Shown here: piece after piece, positions 44,127 through 53,347 of the stretch | Position numbering within the stretch: position 1 is the stretch's first letter | How the letters are laid out: every line of letters begins with the position of its first letter | Source: Streptomyces sp. NBC_01750 | GTDB taxonomy: Bacteria; Actinomycetota; Actinomycetes; Streptomycetales; Streptomycetaceae | Reading direction: 5' to 3' | Assembly (NCBI RefSeq): GCF_035918095.1 | Contig: NZ_CP109137.1 | Coordinates: 4,280,001-4,344,000, forward strand | DNA: 64,000 nucleotides | Made by a program: the position numbers and the translations under genes | Notes under the pieces: generated by a model | Database searches by the model: none | What the model was told of the DNA's origin: nothing | The model's input: the letters and a program-made list of their open reading frames with translations, nothing else

Positions 44127-45587
44127 CTAATCGCGTTTGCAGATGCGGTCGAGCAGATTGGCGGTCGCCCGCTGGACGCGGGTGTCGACATGGCCGGGCC
44201 GGTCCAGCGCCGGGGACCAGGCGAAGGTGCCGGACGCGAAGACCAGGGCGCCGGAAGAGGCCCGGTAGAGAGACGTCTCCTGGTGGCGGGCGGCGCCTTC
44301 GCTGTCCTGGTACGGGGAGTGGGCGAGCAGGATACGGCCCTGGTGCTCGGGGAGCGCGGTGCGCGGGAAGTAGCGGTCGGCCTCACCCGCGACCAGCCCG
44401 GCGAGCTCGTCGCCCTCGCCGGCGCCGGTCGCCTCCCAGAGCCAGTGGTCCGCGTTCCGTACGACCAGGGGATACGGCTCGGGAACCCGTCCCGCGTACT
44501 GGATGCCCAGCAGCTGCTGCTCGGCCCGGTCGATCTCCCGCCAGAGTGCGGGTTTGCCGGGACAGCGGCGCTTGCGGCAGGTGAGGAGACGGTCGGGTAC
44601 GCCGGAAGGTGCGGGCCCGAGCTCGACCTGCCAGTACATGGTGTTGGCGGAGAGGAAGACGAGCGAGGTGCCGCCGTCGCGGGCGAGCTCGACGGTGCGG
44701 CGCATCGGCGCCGACCAGTACTCGTCGTGGCCGGGGAAGACCAGTCCGCGGTAGCGGGAGGGGTCCACGCGGCCGGCATGCAGATCGCGGGTGTCGGCGT
44801 AGGCGAGGTCGTAGCCGTAACGCTCGGCCCAGCGGATGAAGTCGTAGGCGTGGCCCACGTGGAGGGGGAGCCCGGCACCTGCGTACGGGCGGTCGAAGGA
44901 GACCGTGGTGGCGGCGTCCTCTTCGCCGAGGAGCCGGCCCGTCCCGTCCCAGGCGTGGTAGAGGCTGGCGCCGGTACGGCCGTCCTCCGGATAGAGGTTG
45001 TACGCCTGCCAGGTGATGTCCGGGAGGAGGAGCAGCAGGTCGGCGGGGCGGTCGTCGCGGACCGTGAAGGGAATGTGGGAGCGGTAGCCGTCGGCGGTGG
45101 TGAGGACGGCGACATAGGCGCCCGTCGACCAGTAGGAGGGGATCTGCAACCGCCAGGAGAGCCACCAGTGGTGACAGGAGACGGTGCGGTCGGCACTGAG
45201 CGGGGGCGGCTGGACGATCCCGGAGAGGCGCGGACTGGTGGTGATCTTGGAGGCACCGTCGCCGGCGTAGTGCCCGATGCGGTAGATGTCGACGGAGAAC
45301 TGCTGAGGCGGGTCCACGGTGATGTGGAAGTCGATCGCCGCACCGGGGGCGGCTGCGCCTGTGGAGGCGAAGCCCTTGATCTGGCGGCGTACGTCGTCGG
45401 CGGTACGGGGCCCGCCGGAGCGGCCCCTGGCGAGAGTGGGGTCGGCGTACCAGGGGACGACCTGACCGGTGTCGTCGAGGTAGTTCTCGCTGCCGCGCAG
45501 CCACGGGAGCGGGCCCTGACCGAAGGGGTCCGTAACCGCGTGGGCCAGGGCGCCCGATTCCCATCGCCGGATCTGCTCCGCCCCCAT
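44127..45587 (-). CDS. N,N-dimethylformamidase beta-subunit-like protein (DUF6605 type)
   Basis: A 486-residue protein resembling the large-subunit domain of N,N-dimethylformamidase, a fold with a glutamine-amidotransferase-like core. Characteristic blocks are 'DIYRIGHYAGDGASKI', 'DITWQAYNLYPEDGRTGASL', 'GHDEYWSAPMRRTVE' and 'NTMYWQVELGP'. No signal peptide is seen. The substrate is unknown; many Streptomyces carry such proteins without a DMFase small subunit. The ATG at 45587 has GGGAGGG about 7 nt upstream. It is not obviously linked to purine synthesis, though it is between purC and purD. Confidence 0.85.
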   Translation of the reverse strand: MGAEQIRRWESGALAHAVTDPFGQGPLPWLRGSENYLDDTGQVVPWYADPTLARGRSGGPRTADDVRRQIKGFASTGAAAPGAAIDFHITVDPPQQFSVDIYRIGHYAGDGASKITTSPRLSGIVQPPPLSADRTVSCHHWWLSWRLQIPSYWSTGAYVAVLTTADGYRSHIPFTVRDDRPADLLLLLPDITWQAYNLYPEDGRTGASLYHAWDGTGRLLGEEDAATTVSFDRPYAGAGLPLHVGHAYDFIRWAERYGYDLAYADTRDLHAGRVDPSRYRGLVFPGHDEYWSAPMRRTVELARDGGTSLVFLSANTMYWQVELGPAPSGVPDRLLTCRKRRCPGKPALWREIDRAEQQLLGIQYAGRVPEPYPLVVRNADHWLWEATGAGEGDELAGLVAGEADRYFPRTALPEHQGRILLAHSPYQDSEGAARHQETSLYRASSGALVFASGTFAWSPALDRPGHVDTRVQRATANLLDRICKRD

Positions 45588-45767
45588 GCCGCGCCCTCCC
45601 TCGATGCCCCGGGACAACTGTGATGCGCCGAATGTTCAGCGCCGGTCTCCAGCACATCACATAACGCACGCACTCCGTCACCGTTCGTCGCGAATTGGCG
45701 TGAACGGAACGTGCCGTTCCGTCCGGGGGAGCGGTCCCGAGTGGCCGGAGGGCGGTCAGACGCCCGT

Positions 45768-47399
45768 CTACACCAGGCGGACCGGCTTCTCCGGGCGGAT
45801 GCCCAGCGTGGTCAGCCAGCCGCGCAGCGGGCCCGCGTCGCCGTCCTCGATCAGACTCAGGACCCGGCTGCCCAGGTCTGCGCGGCGTTTGCCGTTGATC
45901 AGGAGAGCCGGGCCGTCGAGCCAGTCGAGGCCGGGGGCGGCGCCCGCGGTGTCGACCGCCGCGCAGCAGACCATCGCAGTGACGTGCTCGGCGAGCAGCT
46001 CGCGGCCGGTCCGCGGCGGCTGCAGGGGGAACAGGGGAAGCGGGTCCGCACCCCAGCCGTTGACGGCGTCCGCCGGGCTCTGCGGGACCGGCGCCGCCTC
46101 CTCCTCGCGGGCGACCTCCGCGCTGATCCCCGCCGCCAGGGTGTCGCCGATGTCGGTGCCCCGCGCCGACAGGTGGTTCATCACCCGCGACAGGGTCGGG
46201 CCGTCGGGGCCGGCCGACGGAGGCACCCCGAGGCCGTCGAGCACCCGGTGAAGTCGGGCCGCCTCCGTACGCCACTTCCGGTCGACGACTTCTTCCGGAT
46301 ACTGCTGCCAGTCCACCGGGGACCAGTCGGGGCCCGCCTCGGCCGGGCCGCCGTGGAAGAGGCGGGCCGCAAGCAGCGAAGCCGCCTCGTCGACCGCGCC
46401 CGGCTCCTCGAGCAGGTCGCAGGCGGGGCGCTCGCCCAGCCGGGAGGTGAAGCCCTCGGCGAGGCGGTCGCGGCGGGAGAGCTCGGTGAGGGCCGAGACG
46501 ACGCCCGCGTCGAGGCGGGAGGGCCAGCGGCCCATACGCCAGGCGGGCAGCGCGACCCGGGTCAGCAGCCGGTCCCAGCCTGCGTAGGCGAGGCCGACCT
46601 GCTCCTGTGCGACGATCCGCAGCCCGTAGTCCACAGCCTGTGCACGCTCGGAGGCATCGGCCGCGACGCCGCGCTCCATCTCACCGACATGCAGCTGGCA
46701 GGCGCGCAGCAGCAGCCGGGCGATCCAGCCGACGAAACCGAGCGCGAGCCTCGGTATCGCCCCCCGCCCGGGGCCGGCGGCGACGGCGACCGCCGCGTCC
46801 AGTCCCCGTACGAAACGGCGCGCCGCGGCTATGTCCGGGTGCGCGGACGGAGCGGTCCCGGCCACGACCGGCGCCAGCACCGCCCGCAGTTCCGCGACCC
46901 GCATCCACCACAGGAAAGGCGAGCCGATCACCAGGACGGGCGCCTCGGTCGTCCGGCGTCTGCGCCCGCCCCGGATCGCATGGGCCGGGTGCGAACGGTC
47001 CTCGAGCCAGCTGTCGCAGTCAGGTGTGAGCGCGAGCGCGGACGGCGCGGGCACCCCGAGGCGCTCTGCCACGTCCCGCACCAGCCGGTACAGATCGGGG
47101 GCGGCCCGCTCCGAGAGCTCCACGGTCGGGCTGAGCGCCGGACTGGCCCGTACGATCACGGCCGCGACGGCCACGGCGAGCAGCAGCACGACCACCGCGC
47201 AGACCGTCACAACCCAGCGCGCCGCATCCCAGTTATTGCCGTCCGTGTGGCCTGTGGCAATGCCTGCCAGCAGCACGACGGCGACCGCCGCGGGCAGCAG
47301 GGCCACGGCCAGCGCCCGGCTGCGTATCCGCAGCACGGCGAGAGCCCGGGACCGCGCGGCCTGCGCGCCCATCGACTCACCGATACCGGTAACTGACAC
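45768..47399 (-). CDS. membrane protein related to M48 peptidases, catalytic motif lost
   Basis: A 543-residue protein with two N-terminal transmembrane helices (about 28-50 and 60-85). A region follows that resembles the M48/HtpX zinc-peptidase layout ('APDLYRLVRDVAERLGVPAP', 'VLVIGSPFLWWMRVAELRAV', 'LAPVVAGTA'). Where HExxH is expected there is 'ELRAVLAPVVAG', so zinc cannot be bound in the usual way. It is probably a non-peptidase membrane scaffold. The long C-terminal half (about 280-543) is helical and without a known domain. The start GTG 47399 has GGGGGTGA about 8 nt before it; GTG 47420 or ATG 47371 are alternatives. Confidence 0.75.
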   Translation of the reverse strand: MSVTGIGESMGAQAARSRALAVLRIRSRALAVALLPAAVAVVLLAGIATGHTDGNNWDAARWVVTVCAVVVLLLAVAVAAVIVRASPALSPTVELSERAAPDLYRLVRDVAERLGVPAPSALALTPDCDSWLEDRSHPAHAIRGGRRRRTTEAPVLVIGSPFLWWMRVAELRAVLAPVVAGTAPSAHPDIAAARRFVRGLDAAVAVAAGPGRGAIPRLALGFVGWIARLLLRACQLHVGEMERGVAADASERAQAVDYGLRIVAQEQVGLAYAGWDRLLTRVALPAWRMGRWPSRLDAGVVSALTELSRRDRLAEGFTSRLGERPACDLLEEPGAVDEAASLLAARLFHGGPAEAGPDWSPVDWQQYPEEVVDRKWRTEAARLHRVLDGLGVPPSAGPDGPTLSRVMNHLSARGTDIGDTLAAGISAEVAREEEAAPVPQSPADAVNGWGADPLPLFPLQPPRTGRELLAEHVTAMVCCAAVDTAGAAPGLDWLDGPALLINGKRRADLGSRVLSLIEDGDAGPLRGWLTTLGIRPEKPVRLV

Positions 47400-47610
47400 G
47401 GCCGGACTCACCCCCTCTGCCCTGCGACGGTGCTGCTCACTCCCCCACTGTGGCACCCACCACTGACATCGCAATGCCGGTGGGCCAAGTGCCGGAACGC
47501 CTGCGCCGCACCCTAGTTGGGGCTTCGGCAGGCGTCATCCGGATGGGGCATCCGTCACTCGATGGAATGGCTTTGGGTAAAGGTGATGACGGCCTCCGGG
47601 CCTTAGAGGT

Positions 47611-48861
47611 TCACTCCCCGGCGGCTTTGCGTGCGATGTCCGTCCGGTGCTGCGAACCGTCCAGGCGGATCCGGGCCACCGCCTTGTACGCACGCTCACG
47701 CGCCTGCGCCAGGTCCTTGCCGGTCGCGGTTACCGAAAGTACCCGGCCGCCGGCGCTCACGACCGCGTCGCCGTCGTGCTTGGTCCCGGCGTGCAGGACG
47801 TACGCATGGGGCGCATCCTCTGCCGCGACCTCGTCCAGGCCCTGGATCGGGTCGCCGGTACGCGGGGTGTCCGGGTAGTTGTGGGAGGCGACGACCACGG
47901 TCACGGCCGCGTCCTCGCGCCACCGCAGCGGCGGCTGGAGGTCGAGGGTGCCCTGGGCGGCGTTGAGCAGGACGCTCGCGAGCGGCGTGATGAGGCGGGC
48001 CAGGACCACCTGGGTCTCCGGGTCGCCGAACCGGGCGTTGAACTCGATGACCCGGACGCCGCGCGACGTGATCGCCAGACCCGCGTACAGCAGCCCGGAG
48101 AAGGGCGTGCCACGGCGGCGCAGCTCGTCGACGGTCGGCTGGAGGACGGTGGCCATGACCTCGTCGACCAGCTTGGGGTCGGCCCACGGCAGCGGGGAGT
48201 ACGCACCCATGCCGCCGGTGTTGGGGCCTTCGTCGCCGTCGAGGGCACGCTTGAAGTCCTGCGCGGGCGTCAGCGGGACGACGGTCTCGCCGTCGGTGAT
48301 GGCGAAGAGGGATACCTCGGGGCCGTCGAGGAACTCCTCGATGACCACGCGGTCGCAGGCCAGCGCGTGCTCACGCGCGGCGGCGAGGTCATCGGTGACG
48401 ACGACGCCCTTACCTGCGGCGAGGCCGTCGTCCTTGACGACGTAGGGAGCGCCGAAGGCGTCGAGGGCCTCGTCGATCTCCTCGGGGGTCGTACAGAGAT
48501 AGCTGCGGGCCGTGGGCACTCCGGCCGACGCCATCACGTCCTTGGCGAAGGCCTTGGAGCCCTCCAGCTCGGCGGCCTCCCGGGAGGGGCCGAAGCAGGG
48601 GATGCCCGCGGACCGTACTGCGTCGGCGACCCCGGCGACGAGCGGCGCCTCGGGGCCGACGACGACGAGGTCGGCCGCCAGATCGGTGGCGAGCCGCGCC
48701 ACGGCCGCGCCGTCCAGCGCGTCGACCGGGTGCAGCTCGGCGACCTCGCCGATGCCTGCGTTTCCGGGCGCGCAGTGCAGAGCGGTGACGTCGGGGTCGA
48801 GGGAGAGAGAGCGGCACAGGGCGTGTTCGCGGGCGCCGCCGCCGATGACGAGGACCTTCAC
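47611..48861 (-). CDS. purD: phosphoribosylamine-glycine ligase
   Basis: A 416-residue ATP-grasp enzyme, phosphoribosylamine + glycine + ATP -> GAR. It shows '[19 protein letters not shown]', '[20 protein letters not shown]', '[15 protein letters not shown]', '[17 protein letters not shown]' and '[14 protein letters not shown]'. Normal length. Encoded on the same strand as dnaX with 60 nt between, so co-transcription is possible. No regulatory element was seen. Confidence 0.97.
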   Translation of the reverse strand: MKVLVIGGGAREHALCRSLSLDPDVTALHCAPGNAGIGEVAELHPVDALDGAAVARLATDLAADLVVVGPEAPLVAGVADAVRSAGIPCFGPSREAAELEGSKAFAKDVMASAGVPTARSYLCTTPEEIDEALDAFGAPYVVKDDGLAAGKGVVVTDDLAAAREHALACDRVVIEEFLDGPEVSLFAITDGETVVPLTPAQDFKRALDGDEGPNTGGMGAYSPLPWADPKLVDEVMATVLQPTVDELRRRGTPFSGLLYAGLAITSRGVRVIEFNARFGDPETQVVLARLITPLASVLLNAAQGTLDLQPPLRWREDAAVTVVVASHNYPDTPRTGDPIQGLDEVAAEDAPHAYVLHAGTKHDGDAVVSAGGRVLSVTATGKDLAQARERAYKAVARIRLDGSQHRTDIARKAAGE

Positions 48862-48921
48862 GGCAGTCAGCCTAACCGCCGGGGGCGGCTGGTCCTGTAC
48901 GGGCCTCCGAGGACCCGCCCT

Positions 48922-51078
48922 CTACTCGTTCGTATATTCCTCCACGACCGTGGCACCGAGCTCGCGCACGATCAGGTCGTGGCCGGAGAGCGCGGAGTCG
49001 ACGAGGTCGGGATCGTCCTCTTCCGGTACGTCGTCCTCGGGGGCGACGGGCGGCGGAGTGTGTACCGGGGCTGCGCGCGGGGGCTCGGGAGCGGAGGTCC
49101 GGCGGCCGGATGCGGAATCGGCTGCGGAGTGAGGGGATGCCGGGGCGGGGCGGGGCGCGGGGGCCTGCGGGGCCGGGGCCGCGGGGGCGCGGCCGCCGCC
49201 GAAGCCGCCGCCGGACGGTGGCTGGGCACCGCCGCCCGGGCCGCCCGCACCGCCGGAGGGATCGATGATGGCCTCGACCTTCCACTGCACATTGAACTGC
49301 TCGGAGAGCGCCTGCTTCAGCACCTCCTCGCTGCCGCTGGTGGCGAAGTTGTCCCGGGCGCCGGCGTTGATGAAGCCGAGCTGGAGGGTGGTGCCGTCGA
49401 AGCCTGCGACCTGGGCGTTCTGACTGAGCAGGATCCAGGTGAAGCGGCGACGGTTCTTCACGGCCTCCAGGATGTCCGGCCACATGTTCCGTACCTGTAC
49501 GGCGCCCTGCACCATGCCGGCGCTCGGCGCGGCGGTGGCGGGTGCGGCCGATGCGGGAGCGGGGCTCGGCGCTGCGGGCTGGGGCGATGCGGGCCGGCCG
49601 CCCTGCCCGGGGCTCGATGCGGTGGGCCAGCCACCGGGACGCCGCCCCGGCTCCGCCGCGGCCGCCGCGGGCCAGGCCCCGGGGCGCGAACCGGCCGGCT
49701 GCGGCTGCTCTACCGGGGGAGCCACCGGCTCGGCAGCGGGCACGGGCGCAGGAGCCGGAGTGGGCGCGGGTTCGGCAGGAACCGGCGCGGGCGCATCTCC
49801 GCCCCGAGCCGCCGCCCGGGCCGCCGCGGGCCCGCCTCCCTGCGGCACCGGAGCATGAGCCTGGGCCTCCGGTCCTGGCACGTACCCCATCGCGGGCCCG
49901 GAGCCACCGGTGGAGAACGTCGCACCCCGCTCCAGCCGGTCCAGGCGCGCCTGCATCGACCGTTCGTCGTCGAAGGCGGCGGGCAGCAGCACCCGCGCGC
50001 AGATCAGCTCGAGCTGCAACCGCGGCGAGGTGGCGCCGCGCATCTCCGTGAGCCCGGTGTTGACCAGATCGGCTGCGCGGCTCAGCTCGGCCGCACCGAA
50101 GACGGATGCCTGCGCCTGCATACGCTCGACCACGTCGGCCGGTGCGTCGATCAGGCCCTTGTCCCCCGCGTCCGGCACGGCCGCCAGGATCACCAGATCC
50201 CGCAGCCGCTCCAGCAGATCGGCAACAAAGCGCCGCGGGTCGTTGCCGCCCTCGATGACCCGGTCCACGATCTCGAAGGCCGCGGCCCCGTCGCCCGCCG
50301 CGAAGGCGTCCACGACCGAGTCGAGCAACGACCCGTCCGTGTACCCGAGAAGGGCGGTGGCCATGGCATAGGTCACACCTTCCTCGGCCGCGCCCGCCAG
50401 CAACTGGTCCATCACGGACATCGAGTCACGCACGGACCCGCCGCCGGCCCGCACGACGAGTGGCAGCACGCCGTCAGCGACCGGGATGTCCTCCTTGCCG
50501 CACACCTCGCCGAGGTACTCCCGCAGCGTGCCAGGAGGCACCAGCCGGAACGGATAGTGGTGCGTACGCGACCGGATCGTCCCGATGACCTTCTCGGGCT
50601 CGGTGGTCGCGAAGATGAACTTGAGGTGCTCCGGCGGCTCCTCGACCACCTTCAGCAGAGCGTTGAAGCCCTGCGGGGTGACCATGTGCGCCTCGTCGAT
50701 GATGTAGATCTTGTACCGGCTGCTCGCCGGCCCGAAGAAGGCCTTCTCCCGAAGATCACGCGCATCGTCGACACCACCGTGCGACGCGGCGTCGATCTCG
50801 ATGACGTCGATCGACCCCGGCCCGTTCCTGGCGAGGTCCTGGCAGGACTGGCACTCGCCGCACGGTGTCGGCGTGGGCCCCTGTTCGCAGTTCAGACAGC
50901 GGGCGAGGATGCGCGCACTGGTCGTCTTTCCGCATCCGCGCGGCCCGCTGAACAGGTACGCGTGATTGACCCGGTTGTTCCGCAGGGCCTGCTGCAGCGG
51001 GTCAGTGACATGCTCCTGCCCGATGACCTCGGCGAACGACTCGGGGCGGTAGCGGCGGTACAGCGCAAGGGACGACAC
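48922..51078 (-). CDS. dnaX: DNA polymerase III subunit gamma/tau
   Basis: A 718-residue clamp-loader ATPase. The AAA+ core has Walker A '[18 protein letters not shown]', zinc ligands in '[19 protein letters not shown]', Walker B 'IIDEAHM' and sensor 'FATTEPEKV'. A long disordered Pro/Ala/Gly linker (about 390-560) leads to a C-terminal tau-like domain ('[20 protein letters not shown]'). I see no slippery heptamer of the E. coli type, so separate gamma by frameshifting is not indicated. GTG 51078 is chosen ('[20 protein letters not shown]'), although its Shine-Dalgarno site is weak. Confidence 0.95.
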   Translation of the reverse strand: MSSLALYRRYRPESFAEVIGQEHVTDPLQQALRNNRVNHAYLFSGPRGCGKTTSARILARCLNCEQGPTPTPCGECQSCQDLARNGPGSIDVIEIDAASHGGVDDARDLREKAFFGPASSRYKIYIIDEAHMVTPQGFNALLKVVEEPPEHLKFIFATTEPEKVIGTIRSRTHHYPFRLVPPGTLREYLGEVCGKEDIPVADGVLPLVVRAGGGSVRDSMSVMDQLLAGAAEEGVTYAMATALLGYTDGSLLDSVVDAFAAGDGAAAFEIVDRVIEGGNDPRRFVADLLERLRDLVILAAVPDAGDKGLIDAPADVVERMQAQASVFGAAELSRAADLVNTGLTEMRGATSPRLQLELICARVLLPAAFDDERSMQARLDRLERGATFSTGGSGPAMGYVPGPEAQAHAPVPQGGGPAAARAAARGGDAPAPVPAEPAPTPAPAPVPAAEPVAPPVEQPQPAGSRPGAWPAAAAAEPGRRPGGWPTASSPGQGGRPASPQPAAPSPAPASAAPATAAPSAGMVQGAVQVRNMWPDILEAVKNRRRFTWILLSQNAQVAGFDGTTLQLGFINAGARDNFATSGSEEVLKQALSEQFNVQWKVEAIIDPSGGAGGPGGGAQPPSGGGFGGGRAPAAPAPQAPAPRPAPASPHSAADSASGRRTSAPEPPRAAPVHTPPPVAPEDDVPEEDDPDLVDSALSGHDLIVRELGATVVEEYTNE

Positions 51079-51179
51079 GCCTACGAGGTTATCGGGGCCC
51101 ACTGACAAGCGGCGCCGCCCGACGGCGCTCGGCTGCCGGCCCGCCTCGGCATCCGCATCGACGCCCGCGAACGCAAGCG

Positions 51180-51263
51180 CCCCTCACGCACCCGCCAGAG
51201 CCGACCTACCCTTGCTGCCTTCCGGCCCTGGGGGAGTTCAGTCAGATAGCGCCACGTGAGGGG
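51180..51263 (-). ncRNA. ffs: signal recognition particle RNA (small bacterial type)
   Basis: An 84-nt hairpin on the minus strand with paired ends (CCCCTCACG/CGTGAGGGG). It has the conserved SRP apical core 'GGGCCGGAAGGCAGCAAGG', which contains the GGAA tetraloop and the asymmetric loop bound by Ffh. The position beside dnaX and tRNA-Ser is usual for Streptomyces. Confidence 0.92.
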
Positions 51264-51340
51264 CTCCGCACAGGGTACCCGATGGCAGGGGGTGGGAACG
51301 AGTTCGCTAGCACTCCTCAACGTCTTGTATTGTTTGCCGC

Positions 51341-51425
51341 GGAGGATTCGCCTAGTGGCCTAGGGCGCACGCTTGGAAAGCGTGTTGGGGGCAACCCCTC
51401 ACGAGTTCGAATCTCGTATCCTCCG
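51341..51425 (+). tRNA. tRNA-Ser (GGA), integration site of the mobile element
   Basis: A class II cloverleaf with a long variable arm. Anticodon GGA in 'ACGCTTGGAAAGCGT', acceptor GGAGGAT/ATCCTCC and discriminator G. Here CCA follows (51426-51428), unlike the other tRNAs of the window. The integrase gene begins its 3' end 84 nt away, so the tRNA 3' half should be the att core. Confidence 0.95.
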
Positions 51426-51428
51426 CCA
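51385..51428. other. presumed attachment site (attL) of the AICE
   Basis: Integrases of this family use the 3' end of a tRNA gene and leave it intact. The 3' part of tRNA-Ser, from the anticodon stem to the CCA, is the expected identity block. Its limits cannot be set because the other end of the element lies outside the window. Confidence 0.6.
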
Positions 51429-51451
51429 TTGCTCTCACCGGGCAATACGTT

Positions 51452-51483
51452 GAAGGGCCCCACCGTTCACGGTGGGGCCCTTC
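51452..51483. terminator. bidirectional terminator between tRNA-Ser and int
   Basis: GAAGGGCCCCACCG (51452-51465) pairs perfectly with CGGTGGGGCCCTTC (51470-51483) around TTCA. It ends tRNA-Ser transcription and, from the other side, the int operon. It belongs to the inserted side of the junction. Confidence 0.85.
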
Positions 51484-51508
51484 GGCGTCCGTAGTCTCAT
51501 CTACAGTC

Positions 51509-52768
51509 TCAACGCGCTTCCTCGGAGCCCGCCGGACCATCCTCTTCGGTCGCCTTGGCCACCTCCCAGATGAGGCCCCCGACCCGCTGCGCCACGTCAG
51601 CCAGGATGCCGCCCGTCACATGCTGATAGCGGGCCGCCATCGCCGTAGACGACCACCCCATGATCTGCATCACAACCCGTTCCGGGACGCCCAGGATGAG
51701 CAGGACCGTGGCGGCGGTGTGCCGGGCATCGTGCAGACGGCCATCCCGCACCTTGGCATCAGCGAGCAGCTGCTTCCACGCGTCGTAGTCCGTGCTGGGC
51801 GCCAACGGCTCACCCACAGGGGACGTGAAGACGAATCCGGTCTCACGCCACTCCTGCGCGGCAAGCAGGCGCTCACGTTCCTGCTCCTTTCGATGCAGCT
51901 CCAGCAGCCTGACCAACTCGCCGGGCACCCCGATGACCCGGCGGCCGGCACGCGATTTGGTGTTGGCCGTGTCCTCGTTCTTCCGGACTCGCTGCTTGCA
52001 GTACCCAGGCTTTCGGCCGCAGGCTCCCCCGCAGCCGTGAAGGTACTTCGGCCGCAGCCGGTTCTTCCTCACGCGGAGAATGCCGTTCCGGAGGTCGACA
52101 TCCGACCAACGCAGTCCGAGAGCTTCCCCCTGCCGTAGCCCTAGGGCGAGAGCGATGGACCAGCGGGCGCTGTTGCGCAGCTTGGCCGCCTCGGAGAGGA
52201 GACGCTGCACTTCCTCGATGTCGTACGGCTCCACCTCCTCTTCCTCGATTCTCGGAGGTACGGCGAGAGTGGCGACGTTCCGGGTGACGTGGCCGCGGCG
52301 AAGCGCGTGGTTGAGGGCCGTGCGCATCGTGCGGTGGGCCTGGTGAGCCGTGGCGGCTTTGCTCCCGTTGGCCTGCATCTTTGTGTAGAAGCGGTCCAGG
52401 TGCTCAGGCTCCAACTTGTCCAGTCGGTGAGCGCCTACGCCGGGAATCAGGTGCACCCGAACGGCTACCTCGTACCCGGCGTAGGTGTTCTCCCGGACTG
52501 ACGGCTTGGCGATCTCCTCGACCCAGTGCAGGAGCCACGCCTTAACGGTCCACGGCCTGCCAGGTTTCCGGACCCTTCCCTCATCGCGCTGCTTCTCCAG
52601 CGCGCGGACTTTCTTGATGACCTCCGCTTCGCTGGTCTTGCTACTGACGTGGCGCCGGTCGGGCTTCCCGTCATCGCAGACACCGACCGTGACTCGGCCG
52701 TGCCAGTAACCGTCTGTACCGAAGTAGATGGACGATGCGCCGTCGGGGCGCTTGGCGCGCTTCGTCAT
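51509..52768 (-). CDS. int: tyrosine-family site-specific integrase
   Basis: A 419-residue tyrosine recombinase that integrates and excises the element at tRNA-Ser. An N-terminal arm-binding region (about 1-65) is followed by the SAM-like core-binding domain (about 72-165, 'VKAWLLHWVEEIAKPSVREN') and the catalytic domain. The catalytic residues are Arg212 ('GLRQGEALGLRW'), His346/Arg349 ('RLHDARHTA'), Trp372 and Tyr381 ('ARYQHVTGG'). A Cys-rich insert (Cys246, 250, 257) is seen in many AICE integrases. Last gene of the minus-strand operon, 9 nt after xis. The ATG at 52768 fits the family. Confidence 0.95.
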   Translation of the reverse strand: MTKRAKRPDGASSIYFGTDGYWHGRVTVGVCDDGKPDRRHVSSKTSEAEVIKKVRALEKQRDEGRVRKPGRPWTVKAWLLHWVEEIAKPSVRENTYAGYEVAVRVHLIPGVGAHRLDKLEPEHLDRFYTKMQANGSKAATAHQAHRTMRTALNHALRRGHVTRNVATLAVPPRIEEEEVEPYDIEEVQRLLSEAAKLRNSARWSIALALGLRQGEALGLRWSDVDLRNGILRVRKNRLRPKYLHGCGGACGRKPGYCKQRVRKNEDTANTKSRAGRRVIGVPGELVRLLELHRKEQERERLLAAQEWRETGFVFTSPVGEPLAPSTDYDAWKQLLADAKVRDGRLHDARHTAATVLLILGVPERVVMQIMGWSSTAMAARYQHVTGGILADVAQRVGGLIWEVAKATEEDGPAGSEEAR

Positions 52769-52777
52769 TGAGACTCC

Positions 52778-53044
52778 TTACGCGGCTGCGTGCGGGGATC
52801 GTGACTGCATGCGCTGGGCGAGGTAGTCGCTGAGCGCTTGCACGGGAACGCGGCGGGAGCGACCGATGGGCACGGTCTGGACGGCTCCGTCGCGGATAAG
52901 GGCGTACATGGTCGTCCGGCCGACGCTCAGCAAGCGGGCGGCTTCCTCCACCCTCACGGCGAGGAGAGTGGCATCGAAGTCGACTTCCGGGAGGCCGACC
53001 TCGGTACGGACTACGGAGAGTGTGTGTGTCTGGTCGCCTGTCAC
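52778..53044 (-). CDS. xis: excisionase (MerR-like HTH)
   Basis: An 88-residue protein with a winged-helix excisionase domain ('VRVEEAARLLSVGRTTMYAL', 'IRDGAVQTVPIGRSRRVPVQ', 'ALSDYLAQRM'). It bends att DNA and directs the integrase towards excision. GTG 53044 is chosen because AAGGAG lies 8 nt upstream; GTG/ATG frames farther upstream extend into the repeat region. It is 9 nt from int, the usual xis-int pair of pSAM2-type elements. Confidence 0.92.
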   Translation of the reverse strand: MTGDQTHTLSVVRTEVGLPEVDFDATLLAVRVEEAARLLSVGRTTMYALIRDGAVQTVPIGRSRRVPVQALSDYLAQRMQSRSPHAAA

Positions 53045-53098
53045 TGCTTCGCTCCTTCGCGGCGCGACGAAGGGACCCTCTGGTCCCCTTCTGAGGGA

Positions 53099-53347
53099 TC
53101 CGCCACGTCCGCCACGCCGCCACATCGCAGGTCAGCGGCCTGGTTCCGTGGCGGATGCCGGTGGTGTGGCGGATAGGTGCCGCCACACGTGACGTGCGGC
53201 GGCACCTGGTGGTCGGGCTGGTCAGCCAGCGACGGGGAACAGCGGTGTGGCGGTTTCCGGAGACATGTGGCGGGTCTCAGAGGGGCTATCCGCCACAGAT
53301 TCACCCCCGTTGACCTGCGGTGTGGCGGACGTGGCGGACGTGGCGGA
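53099..53347. repeat. cluster of twelve GTGGCGG repeats, candidate replication origin
   Basis: GTGGCGG or its complement occurs at 53099-53106, 53108-53115, 53117-53123, 53148-53155, 53166-53173, 53180-53186, 53247-53253, 53267-53273, 53289-53296, 53322-53329, 53331-53338 and 53340-53347, in both orientations. The last three are direct repeats with 9-bp spacing. They span the xis/DUF3631 gap and the last codons of the DUF3631 gene (encoding 'SATSATSATP'). Such a density of an octamer beside a replication gene suggests an iteron-type origin. Confidence 0.7.

Noticed and set aside
48922..51078. Programmed frameshift in dnaX to make gamma
   Set aside because: No A-rich slippery heptamer or following hairpin of the E. 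coli type was found in the linker.
47647..51105. A 1152-codon plus-strand frame opposite purD and dnaX
   Set aside because: It covers two well-supported genes on the other strand and shows no domain.
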